Source of the DNA: Diphasiastrum complanatum
Taxonomy: Eukaryota; Streptophyta; Lycopodiopsida; Lycopodiales; Lycopodiaceae
DNA: 64,000 bases
Reading direction: 5' to 3'
Assembly: GCA_029204225.1 (NCBI GenBank)
Contig: CM055092.1
Coordinates: 71,645,895 to 71,709,894 of the forward strand
The translations under genes and the position numbers were made by a program. Each line of letters starts with the position of its first letter. The first letter of the stretch is position 1. Positions 58,421-64,000 of this stretch are shown here, one piece after another. A model generated the notes under the pieces. That model searched no databases. It was given only the letters and a program-made list of their open reading frames with translations, and was not told where the DNA came from.

Positions 58421-59378
58421 TGCTATCTTATCTAGCATTATTCAAAGCAAAGAACCTTCGACTTATGGTGAAGCGAAGGATGATGACATTTGGGTCAAGG
58501 CCATGGGAGAGGAGATGGAGTCAATTGCTAAGCATAGCACATGAGACCTAGTAGAACCACCAGTTGGCAAGAAACCCATTGGTTGCAAATGGGTATACAA
58601 GACTAAGTACCATGCAAATGGAAGTATAGCAAAGCACAAGGCAAGATTGGTGATCAAAGGGTATGCACAAAGCAAAGGCATCGACTATGAGGAGACCTTT
58701 GCGTCGATATGTAAGTGGAATACTCTACGTCTACTTGTTGCTTTAGCTTCACATTTTGGTTGGACTTTGTATCAAATGGATGTGAAATCTGCTTTTCTGA
58801 ATGGCGAGTTAGAAGAAGAGGTGTTCATGGATCAACTTGAAGGCTTTTTAGCGAAGGGACAGGAAAATAAAGTATGTCGCTTGAAGAAAGCACTTTATGG
58901 TCTTAAACAGGCACCACGTGCATGGTATAGCAGTATTGATGCCTACTTTCGTTCAAAGGGGATGGTGAGAACACACTCTGATCCAAATCTATATGTCTTA
59001 TGCTTTGATGGTATGGTTGCTTTGATTGCTCTTTATGTTGATGACTTGGTTATTACGGGAAATAATCAAGAGATGATAGACATGATCAAGAAAGACCTCA
59101 TGGAACAATTCGAGATGACAGATCTTAGTCTGATGCATTATTGCCTTGCAGTAGAGGTGTGGCAAAAAGGACACGAAGTGGGTTTAACGCAGGTGAAGTA
59201 TGTCAAAGAGTTGTTGCACAAGTTTAGGTTGCAGGATTGCAAACCAGTAAATACTCCTATTGAACCAGGTAAAAAGCTTTCTAAGCTTGATGAGTCACAG
59301 TCATTTGATGCTACGCTGTATAGACAGTTTGTAGGGAGCTTGATTTACCTTACCACGACTAGACCAAATATATGCTAT
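58421..59378 (+). pseudogene. Copia E1 reverse transcriptase
   Basis: The RT entry (TYGEAKDDDIWVKAMGEEM, a stop at 58549-58551, then VEPPVGKKPIGCKWVYKTKY) leads into an uninterrupted domain. It has ARLVIKGYAQSKGIDYEETF, LYQMDVKSAFLNGELEEEVF, LKKALYGLKQAPRAWYSSID, ALYVDDLVITGN (YVDD at 59034-59045) and QFVGSLIYLTTTRPNICY. It is the best preserved RT in the window. At 59379 a solo LTR of family F interrupts it. The reading resumes at 60528 as VVGIVS-stop-FMAAP. Confidence 0.9.
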
Positions 59379-60522
59379 TGTAGCGCAGGCATCCCAAAGG
59401 GAGCCGGGAACCACGACTTAGCTTCCCAGCCTTCAACTCTTGCCATCCAAACCCACTTGACATACAAGCAGCCAACTCGCCAACAATGATCAGACTTAAC
59501 CAACTTGAAGTTCCAAAAACCAGCATTGAGATCCAACCTGGCGCCATGCCAGATCGGGGGTCCCGATGTGGGTGACTTCTCTCCAAGCAAGCCGCCCGAC
59601 ATACATCAAACTTAACCAACTCGAAGCTTCGTTACAAACGAGTAACATCCATTCCAAGCAAGCGATCTGACTTGCATCAGACTTAACCAACTGAAAGCTT
59701 CGTCACGAGCGCTAGAAGCCAACCTGGTGCCACGCCAGACTGGACAGCCATAAACAGGTAACTTTCACCCAAGCAAGCCATCCAACTCAGCCGACAGGTT
59801 ATGGAGACAACCAGTTCCTAGACCAAATGGTCCCGACAGCATACCGCTGGCGCCACGGACCGAATGGTCCCAACGACATACCGTTGGCGTCCTGGGATAC
59901 GACCCTCAGCTATGTGCCAACTTAAAAATTTTGAAGCGGGCTTACAACTGGCGCTTTTACTGAACACTGAAACCTAGAAGGTAATCAGAGTCAGTTTGAG
60001 AAAAATCCCACTTTATTGATAAATCTGAGAAGGTTACATTTCAAGTGTGTGACCGACCCGTCTCCGGGGCGCTAGCATGCCAAGGCGAGAGCCATGACAA
60101 CATTCCAGCAAGGGAGGCTGAGACTTGGTTGGAGCTCGTCCTGAGTTGCAACCCGCACTCCCCTATAGTATTGGTGGGATTCGGCACCCCCCCCCCTCAT
60201 ACCAAGCACTCTACCCAAGCTGGTAAAGCACATTTTTCTCTTTCTAGAATTTTCTCTTTCTAGAAAGTCATTTTCTCTCTCTAGATTTTATTGATCCCTA
60301 GGCTTCCTTTAATCATGCCTAGATCGTGTGAGGTGATTGCACATCAATCTGAGCTCTCTGGACTTTGCTACAACCGATCAAAGATTTTCAGCCATAGGAA
60401 CTTGGCGCCGGCTGGATTCTGGTCACAGTGGCACCGGGAGCAGGAAGGGCGCTGCTGGCGCCAGGGACAATGCTGGTGCCAGTGGCGCCGGAAGTAAAGC
60501 TTATGAAGATAGCTTTACAACA
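59379..60522 (-). repeat. Solo LTR of family F inserted in copia E1
   Basis: 1144 bp, ends on the plus strand TGTAGCGCAGG and CTTTACAACA, matching the ends of the F LTR (TGTTGCGCCGG, CTTTACAACA). Flanks are GCTAT and ACTAT, a 5-bp target-site duplication with one change. Shared internal text includes CTTTATT, GAGAAGGTTACATT, GGGGC and GATTCGGC. It is longer than the 920-bp F LTR because of internal repeats, for example CAGACTTAACCAACT-GAAG at about 59490, 59610 and 59680. Confidence 0.8.
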
Positions 60523-60527
60523 ACTAT

Positions 60528-60654
60528 GTTGTTGGCATTGTAAGTTAGTTTATGGCAGCACCTACGGAAACGCATTGGAAGACAGCTAAATGCATTTTGC
60601 GTTATGTGAAAGGCACTTCAGATTATGGTTTGATTTACTGGAAGCATGATGGTT
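60528..60654 (+). pseudogene. Copia E1 RNase H start
   Basis: VVGIVS, a stop, FMAAPTETHWKTAKCILRYV and KGTSDYGLIYWKHDG continue RT across the solo LTR. The reading breaks near 60654 and joins copia D sequence, so the E1 RNase H core and 3' LTR are deleted. Confidence 0.8.
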
Positions 60655-60968
60655 TACCTGAGTGGATCAAGAGGTTATTAATGGAGCTAAAGTGCATCAA
60701 GGAAGATGATGTACCAATGATCAAGTGTGATAACATCTCGGCCAAAGCTCTTGCCAATAATCCCATATTTCATGCAAGAAGCAAGCACATAGAAGTGGCA
60801 CACCATTTTGTGAGAGAAAAGCTTATTGGAGGAGAAATCTATTTGGAGCATGTCAACTCGTCCTCTTGTATTGCCGATCTACCCACCAAGCCTTTGAGCA
60901 AAAGTTCTTTCACCAAGCATAGATCTAATCTTGGAGTTATATCAAGATCAATGCTTAAATCTTCATAG
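60655..60968 (+). pseudogene. Copia D2 RNase H C-terminus
   Basis: WIKRLLMELKCIKEDDVPMI, NISAKALANNPIFHARSKHI and HHFVREKLIGGEIYLEHVNS lead to ADLPTKPLSKSSFTKHRSNL and a stop at 60966-60968. A purine tract (TTAGGAGGAG) and the D 3' LTR follow, which assigns it to D2 rather than E1. Confidence 0.85.
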
Positions 60969-60992
60969 ATAATGATAATTTTTTAGGAGGAG

Positions 60993-61725
60993 TGTGAAGA
61001 ATTGAAAAAGATTATCTATGTTAGATATAGGGGTCTTATGATTTTTATATCAAGCATCTAGGTGTAGGATGTTGATAGGAACAAATTTGGCATAGATGGC
61101 AAATTATCCATTTCCACTTGTAATGCCACTATTGAGCCAAAATAGAGTAAGAGTCTAAACTCGTGCCAATTAGAGTGTAGACAAGTGTAATGCTTTTGTT
61201 TGATGAATTCTAAGAGGTCCAATAGGATTTAGAGGTGGAACTATGAGAGGTCCAGTAGAATTTGAGGTTTGCTTGAAAATGGTCCAATAGAATTAAGAGG
61301 TGCATGGATCAATGGTCCAATAGGATTAAGAGGTGGCAAAGTGTGGTCCAATCATAGTTAAGCATAGTGGTAGCTCATGGATCTACTAGTATCATTATAC
61401 TCCTCATTTGGATCTAATTGATATGGAGATTGAGTGGATTTTGAGTGTTATTGGATTTCTAGCTTTCTCTCTCTACCCGAAAGCTCATGATGATTTTCTC
61501 TCTCTACTTGAGGAGAGCATCTTGTTTTTACTTAGATTATTTTTGGAACACTTCCCACACGTGTGAGTGAGAGTTGGAAGTGATTGAATGCATGTAGTAG
61601 TGTGTTTTTGCCATAGAATCAAAGATAGATCTTGAATCTCAATCTAGTCTTGATCTTGGTGCATCTACACACCTTAGGAGATCACAAGTACATGTTGTGG
61701 ACACTCCACACGTGTGAAATCAACA
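60993..61725 (+). repeat. 3' LTR of copia D2
   Basis: 733 bp, TGTGAAGAATT ... GTGTGAAATCAACA. It contains repeated GGTCCAATAGAATT units at about 61215-61345 and the CTCTCTCTACCCGAAAG block seen in the other D LTRs. Confidence 0.85.
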
Positions 61726-61739
61726 GTGTTAATGTAATT

Positions 61740-62245
61740 TGATGAGTGATCAAGTCCAAGTGTTGGCTTTGGTCAAAGGGTCCAATCAAAATTGAGAAAT
61801 CCTCATGAAGGGTCCAATAGAATTGCAAGATGGATGCATCACTTATCCAATAGCATGAGAGAGGCTAGAATTAGGGGTCCAATAGGAAGTAAGCATGGCT
61901 CTCCATGAGTTTTCATATGTACTCTCATTACCAATCATAACCCAATTGAGTTTTTGAGTCATATTGAGTGCAATCAAGTTTTGCTTGTATTTCTTTCTCT
62001 CTCTAGACCCAAGGACAATTTGCTCTATTCTCTCTCTACCCGAGGAGAGGAGCTTGATTTTACTTAGTTTTTTCATGAAGCACTTCTCTTACATGTAAAA
62101 ATACTTTGGTTATCAATCTATGCATCTATCTTTGCCTCTTTGCCTTAGATTATGATCTAGATCTTGGATTTCAATCTACTATTGATCTAAAGTGCATAAG
62201 CTTTACTTAGGAGATCATTCACACACATTAGGGCATTCCCACACG
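61740..62245 (+). repeat. Further family D LTR fragment
   Basis: It resembles the D1 LTRs: GGGTCCAATAG units, CTCTCTCTACCCGAGGAGAGG, and the terminal GGGCATTCCCACACG. Both ends are truncated and no primer-binding site follows; a different copia RT begins at once. Confidence 0.8.
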
Positions 62246-62580
62246 GGAGTTATACAAGAAGATATCTACATGATCCAGCCCGAATGATACGTTATGGAAG
62301 GCATGAAGAATCATGTCTGTAGACTCAATAAAGCACTGTACGGCTTGAAACAGTCTGCCAGAGCTTGGTTTCAGAGAATCAACACATTCCTCATTGAACA
62401 AGGATTTAAACCAAGCACTGCTGATTGCAACGTTTATTCAAAGTCGGTGCTGCAATCCTTCATTATCATTACCTTGTATGTTGATGATACGTTGCTCTTC
62501 AACAACAATGCCAATATGGTCAAGGATTCAAAATAGATGTTGTTCTCATAATTCGACATGACTGATCTGGGGGTTCCAAA
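62246..62580 (+). pseudogene. Copia RT fragment (another lineage)
   Basis: The reading MEGMKNHVCRLNKALYGLKQ, SARAWFQRINTFLIEQGFKP, IIITLYVDDTLLFNN and FDMTDLGVP is a piece of about 110 residues from the copia RT palm, with YVDD intact and stops after KDSK. It is too diverged from D and E copies to be either. Confidence 0.9.
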
Positions 62581-62752
62581 AAAATCTAGAATGTATGTTT
62601 GTACTATCTATGAGCAACTGAAAGCACTCAGAGAACAAGTGAAAAGGTCCCAACAAATATTAAAATTTGTTATTTTGTTTCACTCATTTTCAGTTTCTTT
62701 TGCACTTCCAATTACTAATATTTAATCTTTTATTTGTGTGTGAATTTTTTAG

Positions 62753-63335
62753 CGGACATTACAAAGTCACTTCAAGTCCACAGAGAGCAACAGACAACAA
62801 AAAGACAAAAGCTTGCAAAACACCGGAAAAAGTGTTTGGAGTTTTCTCAAAAGTAATTGGGTCTCGTAATCGATGGGATGGATCAAAAGAAAACACTAAT
62901 GCCACATTTGTAAGAGTGCCAAAGAATTTAAATGAAGATAATTTTATTCAAGTTCATTTGGTTGGTGCTCTTATATTCAATGACACTTTGCAATCTAAAG
63001 TGTATTTCAATTATCCAAATGTTCGAAATGATCCAAACTTGACCATTATCATAATTCACAAAATAATAGTTGAATTTGTTGTTCCACAATAGACTGATTC
63101 TTTAAACCTTCTTCATAATGAAGAACGTGAAATTTATTTGGGTTCAAGAAAAAGTCGAAGATCTATAAATGCTGCCAAGGCTAAATCATCTGGTAACCTC
63201 AATGACTTAAAGATCAAGAGTCTCATTGCACTTTTGGCATTGGAAAATAACGAAAGCCATCCATTTTTAATTGCTAAAGTGATTGGCTTCATTCAGAGCA
63301 ACGACACTTTGGCCAAGATTGTATGTGTGCACTAG
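62753..63335 (+). other. Unrecognised exon-like ORF
   Basis: A plausible acceptor (GTGTGAATTTTTTAG, ending 62752) opens a frame: HYKVTSSPQRATDNKKTKAC, KVFGVFSKVIGSRNRWDGSK, FVRVPKNLNEDNFIQVHLVG, stop at 63090-63092. It then continues as EREIYLGSRKSRRSINAAKA and NESHPFLIAKVIGFIQSNDT. The HPFLIAKVIGF part loosely recalls chromatin-reader or transposon-protein segments, but I cannot name a family. It is basic and Asn/Lys-rich. An A-type LTR follows at once. Confidence 0.4.
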
Positions 63336-63343
63336 ATGCATAC

Positions 63344-63766
63344 TATTATGTCCATGTCTTGTATAAGGGAATCAGAATAATTCCTAACGTGGATAGTCGG
63401 TCACTCCAGTTGTATGTGGTTATTAGTTATGTTATGCAATTACAAACGTGGTCGTTTAAGTAATTAATAATCATATGAAGGCCTAGATCTATATTTGGAC
63501 ATAGGGGCACTTACATGGAGATTGACTGCTATAATGCAAGAATTGGAGGTCAATATGTTATTATAGGATTGCATGGGGATCCGAAGAGGATTATTCTCTC
63601 CTCTTGGAGAGAATATATACCATGGAAACTCGCCCATCTCCCTATTGGAATTTCAAATTCATGAGCCATGATCCTCTCCTCTCTTGTATTCATTCACTAT
63701 GGCTTGGGGGGTAAATTGGTTAGGGTATTGACTAGCCTTTTCTTTTTTTTTTGGTTGGGTCCTGAT
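63344..63766 (+). repeat. A-type LTR, diverged
   Basis: It starts TATTATGTCCATG (compare TGTTATGTCCATG at 1889) and carries GAGAATATATACC and TATGGCTTGGGGG near 63700, the family landmark. The 3' end and primer-binding site are missing. Confidence 0.65.
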
Positions 63767-63774
63767 GGATTAGC

Positions 63775-64000
63775 CTGTAATTGCTTTCTAGATGCCACAA
63801 CTATGGAATCATACGCTTTCGCGACATGTACGACATCATCGAAAGTTTGAAGCACATTATGCTTGCACTCATTCTAATAACCTGCTAGTAGACCTAGGAT
63901 AAACTGCCATAATGCTAGTTTTGCATCGAATGAGCGATCTACCAGATCATCCATATGAGACAATGGATATTTATTTTTAATAGTTACCTTATTCAACCCC
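63775..64000 (-). pseudogene. Chimeric RT-to-gag fragment of the A/B family
   Basis: The minus strand reads RT text (GLNKVTIKNKYPLSHMDDLV, then DR, matching B2 RT at 48054-48120). It then passes in frame near 63931 into gag text (SFDAKLALWQFILGLLAGY, stop, NECKHNVLQTFDDVV, HVAKAYDSIVVASRKQ, matching B2 gag near 46760-46905). RT lies upstream of gag, the reverse of the normal order. It runs off the window. Confidence 0.8.

Overview
This window is repeat-rich nuclear DNA from a land plant with a large genome. The evidence is a methyltransferase gene with one spliceosomal intron, several lineages of Ty1/copia and Ty3/gypsy retrotransposons with plant-type primer-binding sites (mostly TGGTATCAGAGCC, complementary to initiator tRNA-Met), and deep nesting of decayed copies. 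I cannot name the species. The old, heavily nested repeats would suit a fern, a gymnosperm or another large-genome plant, but this is only an inference.

Layout, left to right. 0-8.2 kb: a minus-strand gypsy element (family C; integrase at 0.9-1.9 kb, gag and protease at 6.5-8.2 kb) interrupted by a plus-strand, internally deleted chromovirus-like gypsy (family A/B; LTR at 1889, gag-pol to 6540). 8.2-11.3 kb: sparse AT-rich DNA with a broken C-terminal exon of an N4/N6-type DNA methylase. 11.3-16.7 kb: copia family D (LTR, gag, protease/integrase, 3' LTR), then the 3' end of copia family E on the minus strand. 16.7-22.6 kb: mostly unassignable. 22.6-24.0 kb: the one convincing intact host gene, a METTL21-like protein methyltransferase on the minus strand, with a foldback element just upstream. 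24.4-29.8 kb: fragments of E gag and an A-type LTR, otherwise unassigned. 29.8-34.3 kb: a long minus-strand copia (family I) between LTR remnants. 36.2-38.6 kb: A-type LTRs in both orientations. 38.6-46.7 kb: gypsy-type element H nested in the LTR of element G, later disrupted by what looks like a single inversion. 46.4-48.65 kb: a second A/B-type gag-protease-RT fragment. 48.65-53.6 kb: family F, a young non-autonomous gag-protease element on the minus strand. 53.6-61.7 kb: a second copia D, split by copia E, which is itself split by a solo LTR of family F. 61.7-64 kb: another D LTR, a copia RT scrap, an unknown exon-like ORF, an A-type LTR, and a chimeric RT-gag fragment at the right edge.

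No tRNA, rRNA or CRISPR array was recognised. Almost every coding trace is a transposon pseudogene with stops, frameshifts or deletions. The exceptions are the methyltransferase gene and, in part, family F, whose two LTRs differ at one position over 616 aligned bases. The most interesting items are: (i) the inversion that explains the head-to-head LTRs of H, supported by complementary target-site duplications and by the terminal repeats of G; (ii) the bacterial-type DNA methylase remnant; (iii) family F as a gag-only retrotransposon with leader repeats and solo LTRs; (iv) a gypsy element with two consecutive retropepsin motifs; and (v) a Gag with four zinc knuckles.
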